Part shown: positions 33,509 through 42,592 of the stretch, one piece after another | Position numbering within the stretch: the first letter of the stretch is position 1 | How the letters are laid out: each line of letters opens with the position of its first letter | NCBI GenBank assembly: GCA_046483315.1 | Contig: JAWODJ010000012.1 | Span: 1-64,000 of the forward strand | Source: PXAP01 sp046483315 | GTDB lineage: Bacteria; Bacteroidota; Bacteroidia; Bacteroidales; PUMT01 | DNA length: 64,000 bases | Direction of reading: 5' to 3' | Program-made: the position numbers and the translations under genes | The notes under the pieces: model-generated | What the model was told of the DNA's origin: nothing | Database searches by the model: none | The model's input: the letters and a program-made list of their open reading frames with translations, nothing else

Positions 33509-36500
33509 ATGATAAAGAAAACCAGAAGCATCTTGCTGCTTTTCTTCCTCTTTGCCGGTGCAGGTGCACAGGAAGAAGCAAGATTATTGAGGTTTCCGGC
33601 TATTCACGGCGATCAGATCGTTTTCAGCCATGCAGGAAACCTTTACACCGTTAACAGTTCGGGAGGGACAGCCAGGAAACTTACCAGTCATGACGGCTAC
33701 GAAATGTTCCCGCGTTTTTCGCCCGACGGCAGTCTCATTGCATTTACAGGCCAGTATGACGGCAACACCGAAGTTTTTGTCATTCCTGCCGCGGGCGGAG
33801 AGCCAAAGCGCCTTACATATACCGCCACCCTTGACAGGGATGACCCGGGCGACCGCATGGGGCCGAACAACATCGTTATGGGATGGACACCCGACGGGAA
33901 TCACATTACTTTTCGTTCAAGAAAAAGGTCATTTAACTCTTTTAAAGGTCATCTATACAATGTTCCCGCTGACGGGGGACTGCCGGTTCAGATTCCGCTG
34001 TCGGAGGGAGGATTCCTTTCTTATTCACTTGACGGTAAAAAGATGGCCTACAACAGGGTATTCCGCGAATTCCGCACCTGGAAGTATTATGAGGGAGGTA
34101 TGGCTGATGATGTCTGGGTTTACGATATGGTATCACGTACCAACACTAATATCACCGACAGCAGATCCCAGGATATAATTCCAATGTGGGTAAGAGAAGA
34201 GATATACTTCCTCTCCGATCGTGAACGCACCATGAACCTTTACGTCTATAACACCAAAACACGGCAGACAAGCAAGGTAACCAACTTTACAGAGTATGAC
34301 ATCAAGTTCCCGTCTCTCGGTAAAGATAATATCGTATTTGAGAACGGGGGATATATTTATAAGTTTAATGTAAGGACAAAGGAGTATGAGAAGGTACCCG
34401 TAATGATCAGCGGAGATTTTATTCATGCCCGTGCAGAGTGGAAAGATGTATCGGAATCGGTCCGCTCCGCAGATATGTCACCCAACGGAGAGAGGCTGGT
34501 ATTTGCTGCAAGGGGAGAAGTGTTCAATGTGCCTGTTAAAAGCGGAATAACAAGGAACCTTACCCGGACCCCGGGCGTTCATGACAGGAACGCCAGCTGG
34601 TCACCCGACGGGAAAAATATTGCATGGGTATCTGATAAAAGCGGTGAGTTCGAGATATACATGCAACAGCAAGACGGTTCGCAGCCACCTGTTCAGCTGA
34701 CCACTGCCGGTGACACCTATATATTTAATTTCCGGTGGTCGCCCGACAGCAGAAAGATACTTTACCATGATAAAAAGAACAGGCTCAGGATTGTCGATGT
34801 TGCTACCAGAGAAATAACAGATGTTGCCTACAGCGGACTCAGTGTTATGTCAGATTACAGCTGGTCGCGCGACAGCAGGTGGATAACATATACAAGGCCA
34901 GAACAGGGAATGAATGTGGTTTGCCTCTATAATGTCTCCACAGGCAGCTCACATGATGTTACAGAAGGATGGTATGCCTCCGGCAGTGCCACCTTCAGTC
35001 CGGATGGCAAATACCTGGTTTTTTCTTCAAGAAGGGATTTCAATCCTACATACAGCCAGACGGAATGGAACCATGCCTATACGGATATGACCAGGATATA
35101 TCTTGCTGCTCTTTCAAAGGATACTCCCAGCCCCTTTGCACCGGAAGATGACAAGGTTGAAACTGCAGGAGATCAGGCTGAAGAAAGCAGTGCTTCCGGC
35201 AACCGGGCAGGTGCCGGAGACATCATAAAAGTGGATACAGACGGGATACAGGACAGGATCATCTCTCTGCCGGTCAAAGCCTCAAATTATTATAATGTAG
35301 TGGCAGCTGAAGACCGGGTCTATTACAATGAACGGTCTGCCGGTGCCGGTTCGGCAACCATGAAGATGTATGACCTGAAGAACAGGAAAGAGACTGAACT
35401 TGGAGAGAACCTCTCCTTCAGCATTTCATCGAATAATAAAAAGATGCTTGTGCGAAGCCGCAACAACTATGCAGTTATTGACCTGCCTTCATCAAAAATA
35501 GACATCTCCGATCATGTTGATCTTTCGAATATGAGATCATGGGTTGACTATTCAAAGGAGTGGCAGCAGATATTTGATGAAAGCTGGAGACAGATGAGGG
35601 ATTTCTTTTACGATCCCAATATGCATGGAGTGGACTGGAAAGCGATGTATGAGAAGTACAATGTGCTTATTCCCCATGTCAGGCACCGCACCGACCTGAC
35701 ATATATTATCGGCGAACTTATAGCAGAGCTGAATGTGGGTCATGCGTATGCAGTGAACGGCGAACGGCCCATGCCGGAGAGGATAAGTACGGGACTGCTG
35801 GGGGCAGAGCTCAGCGAAGATTCCTCAGGCTACGCTAAAATAGAAAGGATACTTGAGGGTGCGAACTGGAGCAGTGATTTGCGCTCACCGCTCACAGAGA
35901 TGGGTCTTGATATAAATGAGGGAGACTATATACTTGCCGTTAACGGTAACCCTGTAAATGAAGAGAACAATATTTACAAACTTCTTGTTAACACCGCAGA
36001 CAACCTGGTTGAACTTACCGTAAACAGTGAGCCCGAAACATCCGGGAGCAGGAAGGTAATTGTCAGGCCGGTTGCCGATGAATCGGATCTTTACTATTAT
36101 AACTGGGTTCAGGACAACATACGCAAGGTAGATGAGGCCACCGGCGGGCAGGTCGGATATATACATATACCCGATATGGGGGTGAACGGACTGAACCAGT
36201 GGGCCAGGCTTTATTATCCGCAGTTGCAGAAACGGGGACTAATAATTGACGACAGGGGTAACGGGGGCGGCAATGTCTCTCCCATGATCATAGAACGTTT
36301 GAACAGAACCATGACCTATGCCACGATGAACACCAACCGGACAGAAGGCTCTGTGAACCCTGTTGGCACGCATGTCGGACCCAAAGTGGCATTGATAGAC
36401 AGGTATTCAGCTTCTGACGGCGACCTTTTCCCGTACAGGTTCAGGAAAAAGGATATAGGGAAAATAATTGGCGTAACCAGCTGGGGAGGCGTTGTAGGAT

Positions 36501-36757
36501 ACAGCGGCGCCATACCCGCCATGGACGGCGGATCTATCATAACCCCCTCGTATGCACCTTATGCGGCTGACGGCAGCGGTTTCATCATTGAAGGTGAAGG
36601 TGTTGAACCCGATATATGGATAGACAATGACCCTGCAAGGGAATTCAGGGGAATTGACGACCAGCTTAACAAGGCAATAGAAGTGATCCTTGAAAGTATC
36701 GGGGAGTGGGATCAGTGGGTACCGCCCATACCTGATTTTCCTGATAAAAGTAAATAA
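33509..36757 (+). CDS. Tricorn-like protease (S41 family) with signal peptide
   Basis: A 1082-residue protein with the full tricorn architecture: N-terminal beta-propeller repeats (WD40/PD40-like, e.g. FPRFSPDGSLIAFTGQYDG; about residues 40-560), a helical C1 domain, a PDZ-like region (about 755-860), and an S41 catalytic domain. The motif GHAY puts the catalytic His at 745, and SASDGD gives the nucleophile Ser969, close to the Thermoplasma tricorn numbering I recall. An N-terminal signal peptide (LLLFFLFAGAGA) places it in the periplasm, unlike the archaeal cytosolic complex. It would cut peptides into oligopeptides that other peptidases finish. The gene appears monocistronic. Confidence 0.93.
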   Translation: MIKKTRSILLLFFLFAGAGAQEEARLLRFPAIHGDQIVFSHAGNLYTVNSSGGTARKLTSHDGYEMFPRFSPDGSLIAFTGQYDGNTEVFVIPAAGGEPKRLTYTATLDRDDPGDRMGPNNIVMGWTPDGNHITFRSRKRSFNSFKGHLYNVPADGGLPVQIPLSEGGFLSYSLDGKKMAYNRVFREFRTWKYYEGGMADDVWVYDMVSRTNTNITDSRSQDIIPMWVREEIYFLSDRERTMNLYVYNTKTRQTSKVTNFTEYDIKFPSLGKDNIVFENGGYIYKFNVRTKEYEKVPVMISGDFIHARAEWKDVSESVRSADMSPNGERLVFAARGEVFNVPVKSGITRNLTRTPGVHDRNASWSPDGKNIAWVSDKSGEFEIYMQQQDGSQPPVQLTTAGDTYIFNFRWSPDSRKILYHDKKNRLRIVDVATREITDVAYSGLSVMSDYSWSRDSRWITYTRPEQGMNVVCLYNVSTGSSHDVTEGWYASGSATFSPDGKYLVFSSRRDFNPTYSQTEWNHAYTDMTRIYLAALSKDTPSPFAPEDDKVETAGDQAEESSASGNRAGAGDIIKVDTDGIQDRIISLPVKASNYYNVVAAEDRVYYNERSAGAGSATMKMYDLKNRKETELGENLSFSISSNNKKMLVRSRNNYAVIDLPSSKIDISDHVDLSNMRSWVDYSKEWQQIFDESWRQMRDFFYDPNMHGVDWKAMYEKYNVLIPHVRHRTDLTYIIGELIAELNVGHAYAVNGERPMPERISTGLLGAELSEDSSGYAKIERILEGANWSSDLRSPLTEMGLDINEGDYILAVNGNPVNEENNIYKLLVNTADNLVELTVNSEPETSGSRKVIVRPVADESDLYYYNWVQDNIRKVDEATGGQVGYIHIPDMGVNGLNQWARLYYPQLQKRGLIIDDRGNGGGNVSPMIIERLNRTMTYATMNTNRTEGSVNPVGTHVGPKVALIDRYSASDGDLFPYRFRKKDIGKIIGVTSWGGVVGYSGAIPAMDGGSIITPSYAPYAADGSGFIIEGEGVEPDIWIDNDPAREFRGIDDQLNKAIEVILESIGEWDQWVPPIPDFPDKSK

Positions 36758-36764
36758 CTACCCC

Positions 36765-36792
36765 CGGGCAGCCGGCTTAAACCGGCTGCCCG
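36765..36792 (+). terminator. Strong GC hairpin after the tricorn-like gene
   Basis: CGGGCAGCCGG (36765-36775) pairs perfectly with CCGGCTGCCCG (36782-36792) with a 6-base loop, 8 bases after the stop. There is no T-run, so it may act as an mRNA-stabilising or factor-dependent terminator structure. Confidence 0.6.
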
Positions 36793-36880
36793 TTAAACCG
36801 GGAACTGTAAATCTTCCGGATAACAAAGAACAATATTAGAAAAAGCAACAACAGGTATATAAATATTTATATATTTATAT

Positions 36881-36888
36881 TAATTTTG
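36881..36888 (+). promoter_or_regulatory. Candidate -7 element for the OsmC gene
   Basis: TAATTTTG followed by C matches TAnnTTTG exactly, 43 bases upstream of the ATG at 36932. The distal TTTG is not obvious. Confidence 0.45.
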
Positions 36889-36931
36889 CATTTAAATTAT
36901 ATAAAACACAAATAAAACAACATTTTCTGTT

Positions 36932-37336
36932 ATGGATATGATAATCAATTTTGAAAAAGGGAAAAAAGTCAATGCAACCTATAAAAACACACTGATTAAA
37001 ACGGACCAGCCGGTTAAAGCAGGAGGAGAAGGCAGTGCCCCTGAGCCTTTTTCTCTTTTTCTGGCCTCCATCGGTACATGCGCCGGGATATATGTAAAAT
37101 CATTCTGTGATCAGAGGGGTATACCTTCGGATGACATCAGGCTCGTCCAGTCAATGAAATTTAACCCTGAGAAAAGGATGATTGACAGCATTAACATAGA
37201 TATTCAGTTACCGGCAGATTTCCCTGAAAAATACAGGGAAGCGGTAATAAAGGCAGCGGACCTGTGTACTGTAAAGAAACATCTTGCAGATCCTCCCGGC
37301 ATTGAGGTCCGTGCCCTGACAGCCTCCCGGGTATAA
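36932..37336 (+). CDS. OsmC family protein
   Basis: A 134-residue protein of the OsmC/Ohr family, which detoxifies organic hydroperoxides or related electrophiles using two reactive cysteines. Both are visible: SIGTCAGIYVKSF and ADLCTVKKHL. An OsmC-typical beta-stranded N-terminal part (INFEKGKKVNATYKN) precedes them. It is distinct from Ohr, whose second cysteine context (VCPYS) differs. It is monocistronic and converges with the PorE-like gene 31 bases away. Confidence 0.9.
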   Translation: MDMIINFEKGKKVNATYKNTLIKTDQPVKAGGEGSAPEPFSLFLASIGTCAGIYVKSFCDQRGIPSDDIRLVQSMKFNPEKRMIDSINIDIQLPADFPEKYREAVIKAADLCTVKKHLADPPGIEVRALTASRV

Positions 37337-37367
37337 ATAATTTTACCGGTCATGAAGGAAGGCAGGG

Positions 37368-39302
37368 CTAATCTTTGCCTGTTCCGATAATCTCAAATTC
37401 GGTTCTCCTGTTTTCAGCCCTGCCCTCTTCCGTCTGATTGTCAGCCACGGGCATGGTCTCCCCGAAGCCCGCATATTCGATCCTGTTTTTATCTATACCC
37501 GAATCTACCAGGTAAGCGGCAACGGACTCGGTTCGCCTTTCCGATAATTCCATATTATACCCCGGCTCTCCCACATTATCGGTGTGTCCGTTGATCCTGA
37601 TCCGGATGCCGGGATTATTACCCATGAACTCAATCAGTTTTTCAAGTTCCACAATCGATTCAGGTTTCAACTGATCACTGTCGAATTCAAAAAAGATATT
37701 TCTCAGAATGGTCTTTTCTCCCTCTTTTACAGGATGCAGGGGAATATCCTTAAGATAAGGATCGGTCTGGTGAGCAAATCCGCTCAGGGAAAAATGATCT
37801 GAATAAAACAGGTACCCGCTTCGGGACACATTGAGGGCATAGTCCCTTCCCGTGGCAATAGGCACCAGGAACTCTCCGGTACGGGGATCCGACCAGGAAT
37901 GTATAACCATCTCTTCGGTCTGAAGGTCAATGAGTTCAAAACCGGCACGGAGCCTTTCCAGGCTTCCGGCATCATAAACTGTTCCCTTCATATATGATAC
38001 CTCCAGAGGGCGGGCATCAGGGTAGAGTTCAAATGAATAAATGTCTCTTACCTCGCCGCTCATCCTGTCAGAGGCAAAATATCCCCTGTCACCTTTAGCA
38101 TTGACAATAAGGCCTATTTCATCAAAATGGGTATTCAACGGGTAACCCAGATTTTCAGGGGCACTCCAGTTCCCTTCATCTCTCCTTGTAACAAAAAGGT
38201 CATATCCCCCCATACCGACATGGCCGTCAGAAGAGAAATAAAGTGTCTTGTTGTCGGGATGGATAAACGGAGACATCTCATTACCTTCTGTATTAATATC
38301 TTTTCCCAGATTGACAGGTGTTTTCCACTTACCGTTTTCTCCGCGAAGCGAGTACCACAGGTCCATTTTCTCCTGCCCTGCTCCACGGTTACTGGCAAAA
38401 TAAAGAGTTCTTCCGTCAGGGGATATTGATGGCTGTGCCTCCCATGAAGCGGAATTGACAGGTGAACCAAGATTAACAGGTTCTCCCCACCTGTCTCCTG
38501 TCCTTTCCGCAAAGTAAATATCACAACTTCCAAGTCCGTCTTCCCGGTTACAGGCGGTAAAAAAAATCAACCTCCCGTCGGCCGATAAAGACGGTGCTCC
38601 TTCATTAAGCTCTGAATTAAGCGGGGGGCCAATATTTCTGGCTACCGACCACTCACCTTGGCTGTAATAGCTAACATAAAAATCCTCACGCAGATTGTAC
38701 GGAACTCTCCTTCCCTGCTGATCCCGTTTGACCTGCCTTGTAAAAATAAGGGTCTGCTCATCGGCAGTCAGTGTAGGCCAGTACTCATCATCGCTGCTGT
38801 TTACGGAGGGACCAATATCTTCAGGATCAAACGGAACGGGATTGCGCATTGCCCTGACCGCAAAATCGCAGTTTCTAATCTTATGCTCAGCAAGGGCCCT
38901 GTATCTGTCCGGCACACCAGGATGTAAAACAAGTGTTTCATACGAATCCCGTGCCTCTTCATATTCCCCTGCAGCCATCCATGCATTGCCCATATTGAAA
39001 TAAACAAGCGGGAAGAAATCAGGATCGAGAGAAACTGCTTTTTCAAAATACCTGGCTGCTTCACGGTATTCCTTCATCTCATAATACACATCGCCAGCCA
39101 GCAGATAGGCCTCATAAAAGTCGCCGTCTGCCGATATCGCCCTTTTAAAAAGCTCCAGGGCACCTTCATAATCAAGCAACTCAAACTGACGGATACCCGA
39201 ATTAAAAAACCTGGCAGCACGGTTACTCCCTGTCGAAAGTTCCTGCGAAAATATCCATGCACTGACGGTTATGAAAAGAAATAACAAAAACAGCCGCTTC
39301 AT
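37368..39302 (-). CDS. OmpA family protein with TPR and beta-propeller, PorE-like
   Basis: A 644-residue exported protein. After a signal peptide (ending IFSQ), it has TPR repeats (about residues 25-110; FFNSGIRQFELLDYEGALEL), a PD40 beta-propeller (about 150-420; repeated LYFSSDG-type motifs), a carboxypeptidase-regulatory-like domain (about 430-520), and a C-terminal OmpA peptidoglycan-binding domain (NIFFEFDSDQL, NGHTDNVG, NRRTEFEI). This domain order matches PorE of the Porphyromonas type IX secretion system as I know it. The signal peptide has no lipobox cysteine, whereas PorE is a lipoprotein. The start at 39302 was chosen because an upstream in-frame start would overlap queE and precede the signal peptide. 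It lies 20 bases after queE. Confidence 0.85.
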   Translation of the reverse strand: MKRLFLLFLFITVSAWIFSQELSTGSNRAARFFNSGIRQFELLDYEGALELFKRAISADGDFYEAYLLAGDVYYEMKEYREAARYFEKAVSLDPDFFPLVYFNMGNAWMAAGEYEEARDSYETLVLHPGVPDRYRALAEHKIRNCDFAVRAMRNPVPFDPEDIGPSVNSSDDEYWPTLTADEQTLIFTRQVKRDQQGRRVPYNLREDFYVSYYSQGEWSVARNIGPPLNSELNEGAPSLSADGRLIFFTACNREDGLGSCDIYFAERTGDRWGEPVNLGSPVNSASWEAQPSISPDGRTLYFASNRGAGQEKMDLWYSLRGENGKWKTPVNLGKDINTEGNEMSPFIHPDNKTLYFSSDGHVGMGGYDLFVTRRDEGNWSAPENLGYPLNTHFDEIGLIVNAKGDRGYFASDRMSGEVRDIYSFELYPDARPLEVSYMKGTVYDAGSLERLRAGFELIDLQTEEMVIHSWSDPRTGEFLVPIATGRDYALNVSRSGYLFYSDHFSLSGFAHQTDPYLKDIPLHPVKEGEKTILRNIFFEFDSDQLKPESIVELEKLIEFMGNNPGIRIRINGHTDNVGEPGYNMELSERRTESVAAYLVDSGIDKNRIEYAGFGETMPVADNQTEEGRAENRRTEFEIIGTGKD

Positions 39303-39322
39303 AGAATTCCATTTTAGGCCTG

Positions 39323-39952
39323 TCAGGGAATATGCATAAATTTGTGTGCCTGGAGGGAAATATTCCATTTAGGGTTCTCCTTTACATAATCTACAACGGA
39401 AGAAATAATATTTTGGTACCGGCTCCATTCCGGCTGCAGGTACAACCTGCACAACTCATTGACCTTTAAAGCGTTTTCTTCAGCCCACTCCAGGTCGGAA
39501 GTGTCAAAAACAATTACTTTAAGCTCATTTGCCGATTTGTAAATCGCGGGTTCGGGCCTGCCCTGTTTTTTGGGAGAAAGGCATATCCATGTCCATTCAC
39601 CGGTAAGCGGGTATGCCCCGGAAGTTTCAATAAATGTCCCGATATTCTTCTTCCTTAACCTGCCGCATAAATAATCAAGCGGGTATAACAGTGGCTCTCC
39701 CCCCGTAACCACAACCGAACGGGCAGGACAGGATGAGGCCCTCTCAACTATCTCATCCGCGTCTGTTAAGGGATGCAGATTCCTGTTCCAGGTGAATTTT
39801 GCATCACACCAGCTGCAGCCAATGTCACATCCGCCCAGGCGGATAAAATATGCAGCTTTACCGGTATGATAACCCTCTCCCTGGATGGTATAAAAGTCCT
39901 CAACCAGCGGAAGTTTTTTGCCTCCCTCAAACAGATCATCCATTAAAATCAA
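39323..39952 (-). CDS. queE: 7-carboxy-7-deazaguanine synthase
   Basis: A radical SAM enzyme converting 6-carboxytetrahydropterin to 7-carboxy-7-deazaguanine in the queuosine (preQ1) pathway. The 209-residue protein has the radical SAM cluster motif CDIGCSWC with cysteines at 42, 46 and 49, the YTIQGEGYHTGKAAYFIRLG segment before it, and VTGGEPLLYP for SAM binding. The CxxxCxxC spacing is canonical. ATG codons at 39952 and 39943 are both possible starts. It is followed after 20 bases by the PorE-like gene; no other queuosine gene is in the window. Confidence 0.93.
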   Translation of the reverse strand: MILMDDLFEGGKKLPLVEDFYTIQGEGYHTGKAAYFIRLGGCDIGCSWCDAKFTWNRNLHPLTDADEIVERASSCPARSVVVTGGEPLLYPLDYLCGRLRKKNIGTFIETSGAYPLTGEWTWICLSPKKQGRPEPAIYKSANELKVIVFDTSDLEWAEENALKVNELCRLYLQPEWSRYQNIISSVVDYVKENPKWNISLQAHKFMHIP

Positions 39953-40027
39953 CTTAAGGAGTCAAAAATACAAATTACCCGGACACCAAAAAAGAAGTAA
40001 CAGTGGAAAATTACCCGGCACAGGTGA

Positions 40028-41107
40028 TCAGTTCCGGCTGAATCCGAACGCCTCCAGCATTTTGTCAAAAATATTGGTATTATCATATATTCCGGTGAAG
40101 TCCCCGGCACCCGGCCCCCAGGCAAACACCGGCTGCATCAGTCCGGTATGTCCCCCGGTAGTGAATCCTGCTGTTATTTCACTGGTTTCAGGGTCAAAAC
40201 CGTGCAGCGCCATACCGCCGGTATCATGATCACTGGTCACAATAACAAGAGTGTTACCGTCCTGCCTGGCAAACTCAAGGGCTTTACCAACTGCCCTGTC
40301 AAAATCAAGCATTTCATTCACAATATATTCAATATCGTTATCATGGCCGCCCCAGTCTATCTGCGATCCTTCAACCATAAGAAAAAAACCGGAAGGATTC
40401 TGATTCAGGATATTAATTGCAGTACCTACGGCACCTGGAAGCATATCCCCCCTGTTCTCATCATACCTGGAAGGATGTCCCTCAGCAACAAGCCCCGCCA
40501 GTCTGCCGGAACCTATACTGATCACATCATCCACGTTATAAGCAATCTGATACCCTTCAGATTCAAGTTCTTCCAGGAGATTGCGTCCGTCCTCCCTCTT
40601 TTCAAAATGGCTGCGCCCTCCGCCAATAAAAACATCGATGCCGGAGTTTCGAAAATCCAAAGCGATCTCCTCTGCCATATTTCTGCTCGGCTGGTTGGCT
40701 ACAAATGCTGCAGGGGTTGCATGTGTAACTGCACAGGTTACAACAATACCGGTTGCAAGATTATTATCCGATGCCAGATGCAATATACTCCTGACAGGAT
40801 TTCCTTCCGGATCCATTCCAATAACCCCGTTATTGGTCTTTACCCCGGTTGCAAGCGCTGTTCCCGCAGCACCCGAATCGGTAACAAAATCATTTGCAGA
40901 ATAAGTTTGTATTGCACCGATATATGGAAAATGTTCAATGTTCAAAGGAGCATCACCTGAGATGATTCCGGCCTGGACGTGTGCCCAGCTCATACCGTCA
41001 CCTATCAGCAGGATAATATTTTCAGGTCCGGAATCCTCACTGGAAGCACAGGACAAACTTAAAAAGAGAAAAGATAAAGCAGTAAAATACAAATTGATGC
41101 GTCTCAT
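40028..41107 (-). CDS. Alkaline phosphatase (PhoA superfamily) lipoprotein
   Basis: A 359-residue exported phosphomonoesterase. A lipobox gives Cys20 (FLSLSC). The metal-binding IGDGMS (35-40) and catalytic TDSGAAGTA with nucleophile Ser78 are clear, as are EGSQIDWGGHDND and TSDHDTGG, which supply further zinc and magnesium ligands. The protein is shorter than E. coli PhoA and lies among the many surface-exposed Bacteroidota phosphatases. It is monocistronic, oriented with queE, 75 bases upstream of it. Confidence 0.93.
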   Translation of the reverse strand: MRRINLYFTALSFLFLSLSCASSEDSGPENIILLIGDGMSWAHVQAGIISGDAPLNIEHFPYIGAIQTYSANDFVTDSGAAGTALATGVKTNNGVIGMDPEGNPVRSILHLASDNNLATGIVVTCAVTHATPAAFVANQPSRNMAEEIALDFRNSGIDVFIGGGRSHFEKREDGRNLLEELESEGYQIAYNVDDVISIGSGRLAGLVAEGHPSRYDENRGDMLPGAVGTAINILNQNPSGFFLMVEGSQIDWGGHDNDIEYIVNEMLDFDRAVGKALEFARQDGNTLVIVTSDHDTGGMALHGFDPETSEITAGFTTGGHTGLMQPVFAWGPGAGDFTGIYDNTNIFDKMLEAFGFSRN

Positions 41108-41222
41108 AATATTAATATTTTAACCTTTCTATATATAACAATATTTTAATTCCAAAAGTACAAAAAACAGATACAGGTTATAATAATATGCATTAAGAAA
41201 TTGTTAAAACCGTGAATATATA

Positions 41223-42506
41223 TCACATGATCATGCCGGCGCCCACTGTTTCGTTGGTTGCCTCATCAATAAGGATAAGGCTTCCTGTTATCCTGTTAAG
41301 CCGGTAGGGGTCATAAAACAGGGGTTTGGTGGTTTTTATCCCGATACAGGCAATATCGTTCAGGCTTACAGATTTATCCGAATAATCCTTTTCAAGAGTG
41401 TTTATATTCATTTTATAATCGATCTCCTTAACCATGCATTTCACATCCCGGGTTGCATGTTTAACCGCGTACTTACCGCCATGCTGCATGTTTTTCCGGT
41501 TCAGCCAGCATACCATAAGCCTGATATCCTGTCCGCTTACAGGTCCGTTTTTTTCTCCAACCAGCATATCGCCGCGGCTAATATCCAGGTCATCCTCCAG
41601 GGTGATCGAAACCGACTGCGGGGCAAAGGCAGTATCAAGCTGTCGGTTAAATGTATCGATGCTTTTTATCCTGGAAACCAGGCCGTCCGGCAAAACCTTC
41701 ACCTTATCCCCCTGTTTCATGATACCGCCTGCGATCCTGCCTGCATATCCCCGGTAATCATGAAATTCATCCGACTGGGGCCTGATAACGTACTGAACGG
41801 GAAACCTGACATCAACAAGATTCTCATCTCCGGCTATATGGATATTCTCAAGCAGGTACATCAGGGTGGGTCCTTCATACCAGGCTGTTTTTTCTGACCT
41901 TTCAACAACATTGTCTCCAAATTTCGCACTGATGGGAACAAACCTTACATCCCTGATATCAAGCTTTCCGGCAAATTCCAGAAACCGTGACCTGATATTT
42001 TCAAATACTTCCTGATCAAAGCCCACCAGGTCCATCTTATTGACGCATATCACTACATGCGGTATCTGCAGAAGCGAAGCAATATAGGCATGCCTGAGGG
42101 TCTGTTCTATAACACCGTGTCTTGCATCAACGAGGATCAGGGCCAGGTTGGCCGTGGTAGCACCGGTAACCATGTTACGGGTATACTGTATATGGCCGGG
42201 CGTATCGGCAATTATGAATTTTCGCTTTGGTGTGGCAAAATACCTGTAAGCAACGTCAATGGTTATACCCTGCTCCCTCTCCGCCCTCAGTCCGTCAGTA
42301 AGCAACGCAAGATTCACCTCTCCCTCCCCTTTGCGCAGGCTGGCCGAGGTGATAGCTTCCATCTGGTCTTCAAAAATGGCCTTGCTGTCAAACAGAAGTC
42401 TCCCGATAAGCGTACTTTTACCGTCATCAACACTTCCCGCGGTAGTGAACCGCATCAGTTCCATATCAAGGTACCCGGGAGCAGGATCAGTTTTCAGATT
42501 TTGCAT
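41223..42506 (-). CDS. cysN: Sulfate adenylyltransferase subunit 1 (GTPase)
   Basis: The GTPase subunit that drives adenylylsulfate formation with CysD. The 427-residue protein is an EF-Tu-like GTPase: GSVDDGKS at 24-31, ADTPGH, NKMD, and the C-terminal beta-barrel domains. It lacks the C-terminal APS-kinase (CysC) domain found in NodQ-type fusions, which fits direct use of APS by the CysH in this window. It follows cysD after 86 bases in the same direction. Confidence 0.95.
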   Translation of the reverse strand: MQNLKTDPAPGYLDMELMRFTTAGSVDDGKSTLIGRLLFDSKAIFEDQMEAITSASLRKGEGEVNLALLTDGLRAEREQGITIDVAYRYFATPKRKFIIADTPGHIQYTRNMVTGATTANLALILVDARHGVIEQTLRHAYIASLLQIPHVVICVNKMDLVGFDQEVFENIRSRFLEFAGKLDIRDVRFVPISAKFGDNVVERSEKTAWYEGPTLMYLLENIHIAGDENLVDVRFPVQYVIRPQSDEFHDYRGYAGRIAGGIMKQGDKVKVLPDGLVSRIKSIDTFNRQLDTAFAPQSVSITLEDDLDISRGDMLVGEKNGPVSGQDIRLMVCWLNRKNMQHGGKYAVKHATRDVKCMVKEIDYKMNINTLEKDYSDKSVSLNDIACIGIKTTKPLFYDPYRLNRITGSLILIDEATNETVGAGMIM

Positions 42507-42592
42507 TTACTGATATTATTATAGTTAATGATTTACATATAGTTCAAAAAGTTCAAACAGTGCCCGGAAGATTGCAGGGACATATTCAATTG

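Noticed and set aside
40148..40960. A 270-codon plus-strand open frame opposite the alkaline phosphatase gene
   Set aside because: The phosphatase has all catalytic motifs in frame on the minus strand; the antisense translation is rich in cysteine and isoleucine without domain similarity.
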